A program made the translations under genes and the position numbers. This document shows positions 1 to 7,590 of a DNA stretch of 8,646 nucleotides, one piece after another; the first letter of the stretch is position 1, and each line of letters opens with the position of its first letter. The DNA is from Planctomycetaceae bacterium (GTDB taxonomy: Bacteria > Planctomycetota > Planctomycetia > Planctomycetales > Planctomycetaceae), in assembly GCA_020426065.1 (NCBI GenBank), contig JAGQQT010000148.1, positions 1 through 8,646 of the forward strand, written 5' to 3'. Under the pieces are notes generated by a model. That model ran no database searches. It had not been told where the DNA came from and saw only the letters and a program-made list of their open reading frames with translations.

Positions 1-2
1 AG

Positions 3-1517
3 TTTCCTCGCAAGAACATCAATGCGGCTACACTCGCAGAAGTTGACCAGATCATCTTTACACACGAGCAGGCAATTGAACAGCTGGATCGAATCCGAGC
101 GGCGTTGTCCCGGCTGCAGGCGGAAATCAAAGACCCCACGTTACTCAGCCACTTTCAGGATATGCGTTCTGTTGTCGATCGACAGTTGAGCCGGCACACA
201 CTCGAACGGATGACTCCCTTCCTGCAGAACCTGGATGACAACACACTCAAGGCGGAAGAAAAACTGGCCCTGGCCTATTCGGGATGGGTTGTTGGACCAG
301 CGCTGGCTAGCCTCGATCCACAAACTGTCATTCAATACTGGCACGCTGCCGACACAGTACGCGCCTGTCTGCGGACTGAGAATCCTCTCAAGCGGAGCGA
401 ACTGGCGGAACAACTTCGTCGAACCGAAGGTGTGGGCAATGAAGTGCTCACCGCAATCGTTCAACTGATGGGTCCCGCTTACGAAACTCCGAATTTTCAG
501 CCGGGAATCCCGTTCGAAGTCACCTCACTCCGACAGGTCGATCCACCATCCTATCAGGTGTTGTTACCCGTCGAATACGATCTTTCCCGCTCCTATCCCG
601 TTGTGCTGACCATGCATGCTGAAGGTGTGGATCCCGTCCGGGAGTTGCTGTGGTGGGGTGGAAACACAATTGCTGGCCCCGCTCATCGTCGCGGCATGAT
701 CATCCTCGCTCCAGTCTGGCCAGCCAGCCAGGGAGCTGGTTCAGGTGCCGTTCATGATGTTGCTCTGGAAGCACTGCAGGATGCATGCAAACGCTTTGCC
801 ATCGATGCCGATCGGGTCTTCCTGGCTGGACATGGCAGTGGAGCCGATGCCGCAGTCGACCTGGCAATGTCCCACCCGTCCGAATTCGCCGGCCTGATTT
901 CCATCTGCGGACGCCTCAATGATTTTGCCCATCAGTACTGGGAAAACTGCGAATTGCTCCCCTCCTACTTTGTCTGCGGAGAACTGGATGGTGGCACAAT
1001 CAACCAGAATGCGGGTGACTGGTCCCGCATGATGAAATATGGCCAGGACATGCACATCGTGCAGTACATCCAGCGTGGTCAGGAGGACTACCGCGAAGAG
1101 CTGCCCAACATCCTGGACTGGATGGAACTCCATACCCGCTCCGCTCCGCCGCAGGAACTGGAACGCACAACCATGCGGGCGGGCGACAACCGGTTTGACT
1201 GGCTCGAATTCAGCGGGCTTCCTTCAACCGTACTGGAACCGCAGACAACATCCTCCGGACGCACCATACCCGCCCGGGCCATGCCAATTTCGGGAACAAT
1301 CACCGGTGGCAACAATATCTACCTGAAAGTCGGCGCCAGCCATGTCACGCTCTGGCTCTCCCCGGAAATCGTCAGCTTTGAAAAGCGCCTCGAAGTCCGC
1401 TGGAAAGGTCGCACCATGTACAACGACATCCCCGAACGGGACCCCCGCACCATGCTCGAACACCTCTACCTGACCGGCGACCGCCGCAGACTTTATTGGA
1501 TGCGTATTGACATTTAA
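3..1517 (+). CDS. alpha/beta-hydrolase-fold protein, probable pseudo-esterase (5' end outside window)
   Basis: The reading frame is open from the first complete codon at position 3 to TAA at 1515-1517, with no stop before the internal TTG at 105. The gene therefore begins upstream and this is its C-terminal part (504 codons). The first ~170 residues are polar and helical. An alpha/beta-hydrolase domain of the PHB-depolymerase/prolyl-oligopeptidase-like esterase type follows, entered at LPVEYDLSRSYPVVLTMHAEG (about 567-630). The nucleophile elbow reads V-F-L-A-G-H-G-S-G-A-D (816-848). The expected Ser of G-H-S-x-G is Gly (codon 834-836), and the neighbouring Ser is one residue late. The acid Asp is present in GELDG (987-989), but the loop that normally carries the catalytic His reads RGQEDY, with Gln at 1080-1082. 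The C-terminal ~130 residues (DNRFDWLEF onward) form a beta-rich extension. The fold is fairly clear; lack of hydrolase activity is inference. It could be a binding or scaffold protein, or use another nucleophile. Confidence 0.8.
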   Translation, partial: FPRKNINAATLAEVDQIIFTHEQAIEQLDRIRAALSRLQAEIKDPTLLSHFQDMRSVVDRQLSRHTLERMTPFLQNLDDNTLKAEEKLALAYSGWVVGPALASLDPQTVIQYWHAADTVRACLRTENPLKRSELAEQLRRTEGVGNEVLTAIVQLMGPAYETPNFQPGIPFEVTSLRQVDPPSYQVLLPVEYDLSRSYPVVLTMHAEGVDPVRELLWWGGNTIAGPAHRRGMIILAPVWPASQGAGSGAVHDVALEALQDACKRFAIDADRVFLAGHGSGADAAVDLAMSHPSEFAGLISICGRLNDFAHQYWENCELLPSYFVCGELDGGTINQNAGDWSRMMKYGQDMHIVQYIQRGQEDYREELPNILDWMELHTRSAPPQELERTTMRAGDNRFDWLEFSGLPSTVLEPQTTSSGRTIPARAMPISGTITGGNNIYLKVGASHVTLWLSPEIVSFEKRLEVRWKGRTMYNDIPERDPRTMLEHLYLTGDRRRLYWMRIDI

Positions 1518-1590
1518 CAGAACCGAACAGGCCGCCCACTTGCATCCGATTAGCATTTTTGAATTACCAGAAGTAGAAACACCATCTTCA

Positions 1591-2157
1591 TTACAACTTC
1601 AATGGTTTGTGAGAAACTTCACAATCGGAAAACCTTGCCCCAACCAGTTTTGCATTTTGCCAAACATCCTTAAACCGCTGGGTGACCATCCAACTGCTGT
1701 CATCCGCCATAAAGATATCACAGTCTGGCAAAGACCGTTCATCGACAACTCGTCGCTTGATGATCCCATAGAGCTTTCCCGGGATTAGCCATGAATAGTC
1801 CGACAACTCCAAGTCAAGTATGGCATGACTTTTATCTGACGTTATTGCATAACAATTCCCTCTTAAACTATCCCCCACACTCACAGACACATCTATCCAC
1901 TGTGTACATGAATCCACACGCAATTCGTTTATCAGGCAACGAGCCTTATCCGAGAATACGTAAACAGAACCCGACATAAACATATCTGGCAAAGGGCCTT
2001 TACACCGTTTTAGTGCAAGCGAACAAGCCTCTGAATCTACCATATATGTCTCTAAGCAGGTCCCATCACTTCGCTCTGGGCTGGGAACAGACGGGATAAA
2101 CATCCTTCCATCAGACGTCATTTTATACATATAAATTTCACTTGAGTACTTTTTCAT
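1591..2157 (-). CDS. Imm11/DUF1629-like immunity-family protein
   Basis: This encodes 188 residues from ATG at 2157. An in-frame TTG at 2193 would add 12 residues (MNILLLFHFVAE). Neither start has a clear Shine-Dalgarno, and I prefer the ATG (MKKYSSEIYMYKM). The layout fits the Imm11/DUF1629 family of polymorphic-toxin immunity proteins. A mid-N-terminal GPLPDMFMSGSVYVFSDKAR segment has the 'place-then-displayed/mature residue' pattern of the family. A middle strand pair follows (GNCYAITSDKSHAILDLELS). The C-terminal signature is a basic strand (LYGIIKRRVV), then D-I-F-M, then WMVTQRFKDVWQNAKLVGARF. Family members are small cytosolic proteins thought to neutralise a cognate toxin by direct binding. 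No toxin gene is visible here. It lies 220 bases downstream of another minus-strand gene in AT-rich sequence and converges on the hydrolase gene, with 73 bases between stops. The family call is by pattern recall, and the molecular target is unknown. Confidence 0.65.
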   Translation of the reverse strand: MKKYSSEIYMYKMTSDGRMFIPSVPSPERSDGTCLETYMVDSEACSLALKRCKGPLPDMFMSGSVYVFSDKARCLINELRVDSCTQWIDVSVSVGDSLRGNCYAITSDKSHAILDLELSDYSWLIPGKLYGIIKRRVVDERSLPDCDIFMADDSSWMVTQRFKDVWQNAKLVGARFSDCEVSHKPLKL

Positions 2158-2377
2158 TTCAGCCACAAAATGGAACAATAGAAGAATATTCAAAGAACTA
2201 TCTGAAGAGAATTAGCAAATAGATAGAAACCTCTATTTTTCGAAATGACCTCGATACAATATGCTATCCAAAGGAGTGATAACACGGGGGCAAATGATAC
2301 AAGACCGCCAGGCTCATCCTGACCTACAGTACTGCAGTCATTCATTAGCTTATCAACCCGCAATTCAGAATCGCATC
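2158..2377. other. AT-rich intergenic gap within the island
   Basis: This is 220 bases between the two minus-strand genes. It is strikingly AT-rich: I count 18 G+C in the 60 bases 2161-2220. An open frame on the minus strand (2190-2414) overlaps the end of the upstream gene and has neither a ribosome site nor recognisable protein features, so I do not call it. No clear terminator or RNA gene is seen. A promoter for the Imm11-like gene could lie here, but I cannot pick convincing -35/-10 boxes. Confidence 0.4.
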
Positions 2378-2980
2378 CTACTCGGACCACCAATCGATAA
2401 AACTCTGTGGCCAATATCGTGCGGGGAGCGGTGCCACAACGTGCGGCTTCTCGATATTCACCAGGATTGGCATCAATGTTTTACAGAGACGCTGCTCTGG
2501 AAGATGTTTGCGAACAAAAAATGTCGTCGAAATTCTGCAAGGAATTGTCGGGCAAATCGAACGCGGTACTTTCATCCCATAAACTCGAGTTAGCTGATCT
2601 GTCAGGTAGTCCGCAATCGGAATCAGATTCGCATCATGCGGCTGAGTCCCTTTGAGTCTATAAAGCTTGTGGGCCACTTCAGCCAGCAATTCTGGATCAA
2701 TACGCCTTTTCCGATCAATACTATAAACCAACTCTCCGGGACAATCATCACGCCCCTCCTCAAAGAGCAATCCATTCGCCTGAATTACATGCCCCCAGAC
2801 AACCATCCCATTTTCATAAATTGACTGCATATTTTTGAAATGTACCCACATTTCATCTTGAGGAGACATCCTCAGCCAGACGGGCTTTGGGACACGGAAA
2901 TAGGTTATTTTGTCCCAAAAAGAAATCTGACGAGACGGTTCTCCGAATCCTTTTATACAGTACTTCAGAACATCATCCAT
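2378..2980 (-). CDS. conserved-looking protein of unknown function (200 aa)
   Basis: The ORF runs from ATG (2978-2980) to the stop at 2378-2380. I do not recognise a named family. It has no signal peptide or membrane segment, so it is probably cytosolic. Visible elements, in order: an N-terminal stretch rich in aromatics (FWDKITYFRVPKPVW, W-V-H-F); VVWGHVIQANGLLFEEG followed by DDCPGELVYS; a helical segment (RRIDPELLAEVAHKLYRLKGT); then VYGMKVPRS, CRISTTFFVRKHLP and a C-terminal ARYWPQSFIDWW. The strand-turn-strand feel and dense aromatics suggest a compact folded domain, not a chance ORF. No Shine-Dalgarno precedes the ATG (upstream bases atcacca). A candidate promoter lies about 55-80 bases upstream. 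It sits upstream of, and on the same strand as, the Imm11-like gene, so it may be a second immunity-type or accessory protein of the same island. That role is inferred from position only. Confidence 0.6.
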   Translation of the reverse strand: MDDVLKYCIKGFGEPSRQISFWDKITYFRVPKPVWLRMSPQDEMWVHFKNMQSIYENGMVVWGHVIQANGLLFEEGRDDCPGELVYSIDRKRRIDPELLAEVAHKLYRLKGTQPHDANLIPIADYLTDQLTRVYGMKVPRSICPTIPCRISTTFFVRKHLPEQRLCKTLMPILVNIEKPHVVAPLPARYWPQSFIDWWSE

Positions 2981-3033
2981 TGGTGATTCGTTTGATTAAA
3001 GTGTCTGCTGGCTATTAAATGAGGAGCAACCAA

Positions 3034-3061
3034 CATATAGAGAAAATGCCCATTTTCATAA
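3034..3061 (-). promoter_or_regulatory. candidate promoter with inverted-repeat operator
   Basis: Read on the minus strand, TTATGA (3056-3061) and TATATG (3034-3039) are separated by 16 bases, a plausible if weak -35/-10 pair. It would start transcripts about 45-50 bases ahead of the ATG at 2980. A perfect inverted repeat, GAAAATG (3042-3048) and CATTTTC (3051-3057) with a 2-base spacer, lies mostly inside the -35/-10 interval. That is where a dimeric repressor would block RNA polymerase. The repeat is seen directly; the promoter and operator roles are inferred. Confidence 0.3.
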
Positions 3062-3122
3062 CATTGCACTTCAAAAGTATCTCATTTCCAGAATACAGAG
3101 TGCAGTGCCACTCTTCACTCCG

Positions 3123-3489
3123 CTAATCCTCTGCCCCCCTATCAATAGAGACAATCCTGCTGGAAGCGTTTTGAGCAACCAGTCCAGAGGCTTCCACTCG
3201 TCCCAGGTGAATCCCGACCTGAAAATGATCTCCCTTTTTCACGTCGGGTCCAATTTGTGGGAACATCCAGCGGCGGTCGCAAATGAACTGATCGCCCTCG
3301 TCCCTTGCGGAGACCAGCACCTCCGTGCCGTTTTCTCGCTTACTGAAGAGGACATTCAGAGGAAGCGGGCAATCGCAGCAATGTCTGTTCTGGGCCCTGT
3401 TTGCCAGATGAGCCGGGAGCTTTTACTTCTGCCCCCTACGTTAACATGCTGAAAAGAACTGCCATTCCGTCAACCATCAGAGTACACAC
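3123..3489 (-). pseudogene. possible frameshifted remnant of a small gene downstream of the sulfatase
   Basis: A good Shine-Dalgarno (AAAGGAG, minus strand, 3496-3502) stands 6 bases before a GTG at 3489. That GTG opens only 17 codons (CTLMVDGMAVLFSMLT) before a TAG at 3436-3438. A second minus-strand frame is open from about 3469 to a TGA at 3356-3358 and reads NVGGRSKSSRLIWQTGPRTD and onward to IAAIARFL. A third frame is open from about 3425 to a TAG at 3123-3125. It contains ENGTEVLVSARDEGDQFICD, MFPQIGPDVKKGDHFQVGIH and LGRVEASGLVAQNASSRIV, with mostly G/C third bases like the neighbouring genes. Joining the three frames with two shifts would give a protein of about 122 residues. No family is recognised. 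The alternative is that only the 3' frame is real, starting at a non-ATG codon (e.g. GTG 3320, which lacks proper SD spacing). An opposing plus-strand frame (3105-3452, GTG start) is also open and cannot be fully excluded. Confidence 0.4.
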
Positions 3490-3497
3490 TGATGACT

Positions 3498-3513
3498 CCT
3501 TTATGATTAAAGG
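3498..3513 (-). other. short perfect hairpin overlapping a Shine-Dalgarno
   Basis: On the minus strand CCTTTA (3508-3513) pairs with TAAAGG (3498-3503) across the four-base loop ATCA. The 3' arm contains most of the AAAGGAG sequence (3496-3502) ahead of the GTG at 3489, and the hairpin starts 17 bases after the sulfatase stop codon. Without a following T-run it is a poor intrinsic terminator. It could mask the ribosome site or protect the sulfatase mRNA 3' end. Confidence 0.3.
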
Positions 3514-3530
3514 GTGCATTTCAACATCAT

Positions 3531-5057
3531 TCATTCGTCTTCCGAATTCTTCTTGTTTCCTTTTTTGCCTGGCTCTTTTTTACCGCCGTTGCGGCGTTCG
3601 AGGGCTTCCTGTTCCAGTTTCTGAATGGCGGCTTCGCGATAGGCGGCGTCATCCCGTTTCAGGTAAACGTGCAGCAGGGGATCCTCGGTGCGGTTCATCC
3701 AGTCTTCCAGTTCGGAGCGGAGTCGCGTGAGTTCCTGCCGGGCATCTGGCTCAGCGATCAGATTGTGCAGACAGTCGGGATCCTTTGAAATGTCATATAA
3801 CTCCTCCGGAACGCGGTGCTGATAAAGATCGTGCCGTTCTTCGAAGTAGGAATTCTCTTTTGCCAGCTTGGCCAGCCGGCGGTAAGTCACGGTGCCAGTG
3901 GTTGCGGAAGCCATCACCCGCTCCCCATTGGACCAGGGATTGAACAGATACAGATACTGTTTCGTCTGCACCGCTCGCATTGGATCTCGGGATGCTCCCG
4001 CGTTTTCGTTGTACTCCTTAATCACGAAATCCCGCTGATCCTGACTCTGTCCCCGCAGAATGCTGGCAAAGCTGCGGCCCTGCAAACCGGAAGGCTCGGC
4101 AACTCCCGTCATCTCCAGAATAGTCGGGAGAAAATCGATCGCCGAAACCATGTGAGTCTGATCGTAGGCCCCTGCTTTGGTCACACCCGGCCAGCGGACA
4201 ATGAGCGGGGTGTGAGTGCTGTGGTGATACAACTGCGTCTTGGCAAACGGGAGCGGCATTCCATGATCGGACAGAAATAGAATGATCGTTTCCTCTTCGA
4301 GCCCCGATTCATTGAGTGCATCCAGCACCTTGCCCACGCAATCATCCGCTCGTCGAACGGAAGAGTAGTAGAGTGCCAGTTCCTCACGCACCTCGGGATC
4401 TTCAAACAGAAAACCGGGGACGGGAACTTCCGCAGCGGTAAAGACCCGGCTGGGTACGAACGGATCCTGGAAAGCCTCGTTCCCTTTCCCCTTCCCTTCG
4501 GAATAAAACGGCTTGTGGGGATCCGAAACATTGATCACCAGGCAAAACTTCTTGCCCGCTTCGCGCGCCCGGACAATCCCCTGCCGCGTGGCATCACCGT
4601 AGCCTGCAGGATCTTTCAGAGCGTAGGGTTTCCCCTTCTCATTGGAGTCCAGCACTCCATCCCACTTGTAGGGAGAATAGGGTGTGGAGTGAGGAACCTT
4701 GCCACGAATCCCCGTCCAGTAGCCAGCACTCTGCATCAGGTCGCACAATACGGGGTAGTTTGTTTTTTTAACCTGATAAAAACCTTCTACACCACTGGTA
4801 TGCGGATAGCGTCCAGACCACATCACATTCCGCGAGGGCATGCAGTTGCCAACCTGCACATGAGCGTATTCGAACCGCATTCCGCTCCGCCCCAGTTCAT
4901 CGATCCGGGGAGTGGTTTCAATCGGACAGCCAAACAGTCCAATCGAATCAGCGCTCATATCATCCACGGTAATGATCAGGAGATTCGGCGAATCGGCCGC
5001 TCCGACCAACTGACTATTCACCAGGATCAGTAATAGACAAGCCAGAATGCGAAGCAT
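3531..5057 (-). CDS. secreted sulfatase, N-sulfoglucosamine sulfohydrolase (heparan N-sulfatase)-like
   Basis: This is 508 residues from ATG at 5057, chosen because GGAG sits 9 bases upstream (5067-5070) and a signal peptide begins at once (LRILACLLLILVNSQLVGAA, cleavage near residues 20-21). The frame extends to 5099, but that adds only an unlikely leader. It belongs to the type I sulfatase (alkaline phosphatase) superfamily, which hydrolyses sulfate esters or N-sulfates with a formylglycine made from Cys. Cys72 in N-C-M-P-S-R (codon 4842-4844) fits the C-x-P-x-R signal for the maturase, followed by SGRYPHTSG. Metal-site residues are D32-D33 in TVDDM and D264-H265 in LFLSDHG; K273 and H278/H279 (KTQLYHH) complete the pocket. 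The central and C-terminal sequence (ALYYSSVRRADDCVGKVL; ELYDISKDPDCLHNL; LEDWMNRTEDPLL) resembles human SGSH more than arylsulfatases. The last ~20 residues are Lys-rich and poorly structured. Likely periplasmic or extracellular, acting on sulfated polysaccharide; the exact substrate is inferred. No maturase gene is in the window. Confidence 0.92.
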   Translation of the reverse strand: MLRILACLLLILVNSQLVGAADSPNLLIITVDDMSADSIGLFGCPIETTPRIDELGRSGMRFEYAHVQVGNCMPSRNVMWSGRYPHTSGVEGFYQVKKTNYPVLCDLMQSAGYWTGIRGKVPHSTPYSPYKWDGVLDSNEKGKPYALKDPAGYGDATRQGIVRAREAGKKFCLVINVSDPHKPFYSEGKGKGNEAFQDPFVPSRVFTAAEVPVPGFLFEDPEVREELALYYSSVRRADDCVGKVLDALNESGLEEETIILFLSDHGMPLPFAKTQLYHHSTHTPLIVRWPGVTKAGAYDQTHMVSAIDFLPTILEMTGVAEPSGLQGRSFASILRGQSQDQRDFVIKEYNENAGASRDPMRAVQTKQYLYLFNPWSNGERVMASATTGTVTYRRLAKLAKENSYFEERHDLYQHRVPEELYDISKDPDCLHNLIAEPDARQELTRLRSELEDWMNRTEDPLLHVYLKRDDAAYREAAIQKLEQEALERRNGGKKEPGKKGNKKNSEDE

Positions 5058-5184
5058 GAGTCGGTTCTCCAGATAGAAAAAATCGGGCAGGAAAAACATT
5101 CCCCAACCCGATTCACTCTATCGAGAACGTTCGTTCAAGCCAACCAGTCAACCGCCGAAACACTCGATCGCTGGTGGAAACTCC
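5058..5184. other. intergenic spacer between DUF1559 and sulfatase genes
   Basis: These 127 bases hold the sulfatase ribosome site (GGAG, 5067-5070) and an 8-base palindrome GAACGTTC (5125-5132). I see no stem with a T-run, so nothing clearly ends transcription from the DUF1559 gene before the sulfatase. Co-transcription is therefore possible. Confidence 0.4.
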
Positions 5185-6195
<1,011 letters not shown>

Positions 6196-6241
6196 GGGTT
6201 GTTCCTGTTGGGTGAAGGAAATGTTGACCAACTCATCCAAA

Positions 6242-6288
6242 ACTGACACTGAGATTCAGTCTCAGCTTATGTCGCCAGTTTACTGACA
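6242..6288. promoter_or_regulatory. inverted and direct repeats in the divergent intergenic region
   Basis: Between the DUF1559 gene and the rightward membrane-protein gene lies a perfect inverted repeat CTGAGA-ttcag-TCTCAG (6249-6265). It is bracketed by two copies of ACTGACA (6242-6248 and 6282-6288) exactly 40 bases apart. This is 47-93 bases upstream of the DUF1559 ATG, a reasonable place for a regulator site. No convincing -35/-10 pair was found, so the regulatory role is inferred from placement and symmetry. Confidence 0.3.
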
Positions 6289-6483
6289 TTCTGTCTCACG
6301 TCAATCTCCGACTCCCGATTCCCGCGATTTTTCTTTGCTCCGTTGCCTGAAACCCACCAACAAACCAGCATCCTGAAACGTAACGCTATATCAAAAAAGA
6401 AGATACGCTCACTGCACTGTGCCGGAATGTTCAGCGACGAACTGCGAGCAGGGACTTTGGGCTCATCTTTCCCTGAAACGCGG

Positions 6484-7575
6484 ATGGCCTTAAACTCAGG
6501 CCTTCACAACAGTTCGGAGGATTCTGTCATTCATCGCAATAAGTGGTTTCAACTGGCAATTGGGCTGGCAGTCACGGGATTATGCCTGTGGATTGCGGTG
6601 CGTGAAGTCGATCTGGCGGAAATTCAGCGTCAGTTCTCCCACGCACGATACGAAACAATTCCCCTCTATCTGCTTTGCCTGATCGCCTTTTTTGTTCTGA
6701 AGGCCGTGCGTTGGGCGTGGCTGTTGAGTCCGGTCTGCAAAGTCAGCAGCAGAGAAGTCGCCGGTCCAATGATGATCGGCTTCATGGGAAACAATGTTCT
6801 GCCTGCTCACCTGGGAGAAGTCTTTCGGGTGGTGCTGCTCAGCCGTCAGGAAAAAGTGAGCCTGGGCGGAGTCTTTTCCAGCGTGGCCATTGAACGGGTA
6901 CTGGACGTGATTGCCGTGCTCATTCTGGTTGGTTGCGGCCTGCTTTCCGTGCGGAACCTGCCGGAGGTGATCGAAAAGGGGTTCCTGGCTGGTGGCGTGG
7001 TGGTGTTGCTGGGAGTGATTGTTCTGGCCGCTGGAGTCATCTTTCTGGACCACTCCGTCAAACTGGCGTTGTGGCTGGTGAACCGGTTCCCCTTACCTGA
7101 TCGCTGGAAGGAACAGTTGAGCCACCTGATTGAATCGGGGGCCCAGGCGGCAGGCGTACTGCGTAATGTCCGGCTCGTGGGATTACTGCTGGCCAATTCC
7201 GTGATTCAGTGGGGTCTGAACTGTCTGATGATTGCGATTTCCCTGTGGAGTTTCGGCATTGAAGTCCCGCTGGCGGCAACATTCATCCTGCTGGGAGTTC
7301 TGGTGTTTGCGGTCACAATTCCTTCCTCTCCCGGATTTGTGGGAGCGATTCAGGCCGGGTTTGTGATCACACTCAAAATGTTTGACGTCCCCGATGCCTC
7401 CGCCCTGGCAGCCTCTATTTATTACCACGTGATTCAGTATGTGGTCGTGACGGGTGTTGGCTTCATCTTCCTGGCTCGCACGGGTATTTCGCTCTCACGG
7501 CTCCAAAGCGATGCCGAGCATCTGGAAGAAGGGGAGCCCGAAAGACTTATTGACCCAACTCCTTCAAATACCTAA
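6484..7575 (+). CDS. UPF0104 / lysylphosphatidylglycerol-synthase TM-domain-like integral membrane protein
   Basis: The frame is open from 6343 (TTG), with ATGs at 6427 and 6484. None has a good ribosome site; I list 6484 (363 residues). A strong GGAGG (6516-6520) stands 8 bases before an in-frame ATT at 6529, which would start the protein as (M)HRNKWFQLAIGL, right at the first membrane helix. The product has about eight hydrophobic helices. TM1 is FQLAIGLAVTGLCLWIAV and TM2 is PLYLLCLIAFFVLKAV. Later ones are around VLDVIAVLILVGCGLL, VVVLLGVIVLAAGVIFL, LLLANSVIQWGLNCLMIAIS, ATFILLGVLVFAVTI and YYHVIQYVVVTGVGFIFLA. Family motifs are seen: MGNNVLPAHLGEVFRVVLL, SSVAIERVLDV and IPSSPGFVGAIQAGF. 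This superfamily (YbhN/AglD/MprF N-terminal flippase domain) is linked to lipid or lipid-linked-sugar handling in the inner membrane. There is no C-terminal aminoacyl-transferase domain, so it is not a full MprF. The substrate is unknown. Confidence 0.88.
   Translation: MALNSGLHNSSEDSVIHRNKWFQLAIGLAVTGLCLWIAVREVDLAEIQRQFSHARYETIPLYLLCLIAFFVLKAVRWAWLLSPVCKVSSREVAGPMMIGFMGNNVLPAHLGEVFRVVLLSRQEKVSLGGVFSSVAIERVLDVIAVLILVGCGLLSVRNLPEVIEKGFLAGGVVVLLGVIVLAAGVIFLDHSVKLALWLVNRFPLPDRWKEQLSHLIESGAQAAGVLRNVRLVGLLLANSVIQWGLNCLMIAISLWSFGIEVPLAATFILLGVLVFAVTIPSSPGFVGAIQAGFVITLKMFDVPDASALAASIYYHVIQYVVVTGVGFIFLARTGISLSRLQSDAEHLEEGEPERLIDPTPSNT
6516..6520 (+). promoter_or_regulatory. strong Shine-Dalgarno lacking a standard start codon
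   Basis: GGAGG is the best ribosome-site match in the left part of the UPF0104 gene. The only in-frame initiation candidate at normal spacing is ATT at 6529 (8 bases). The CTG at 6524 is out of frame. This may mark a rare ATT start or may be a chance match inside the coding region. Confidence 0.35.
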
Positions 7576-7590
7576 AGTTCCGGCCAGAAG

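Noticed and set aside
1518..1590. Possible bidirectional terminator between converging genes
   Set aside because: I searched for a stem followed by a T- or A-run and found no convincing stem.
2158..2193. Upstream TTG start giving a hydrophobic leader (MNILLLFHFVAE) on the Imm11-like protein
   Set aside because: No ribosome site, and the leader is too short and lacks a charged start or cleavage site for a signal peptide; immunity proteins of this family are cytosolic.
2190..2414. 74-codon minus-strand open frame between the two island genes
   Set aside because: It overlaps the end of the 2378-2980 gene, has no ribosome site or ATG-type start in a good context, and shows no recognisable protein features.
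2261..2655. Plus-strand open frames at 2261-2593 and 2407-2655
   Set aside because: Antisense to the better supported minus-strand gene at 2378-2980, with low-quality protein sequence.
3105..3452. 115-codon plus-strand open frame starting with GTG
   Set aside because: No ribosome site; the opposite strand has a ribosome site and more protein-like fragments. It is kept as an alternative in the remnant entry because codon usage alone does not settle it.
3816..5033. Long plus-strand frames (3816-4280, 4515-5033) inside the sulfatase gene
   Set aside because: Shadow frames opposite a sulfatase with all family motifs intact.
5125..5132. Palindrome GAACGTTC in the DUF1559-sulfatase spacer
   Set aside because: Only 8 bases, no extension of the symmetry and no T-run; consistent with chance.
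6343..6483. N-terminal extension of the UPF0104 protein from TTG 6343
   Set aside because: Polar, low-similarity-looking leader without a ribosome site; the family normally starts close to the first membrane helix.
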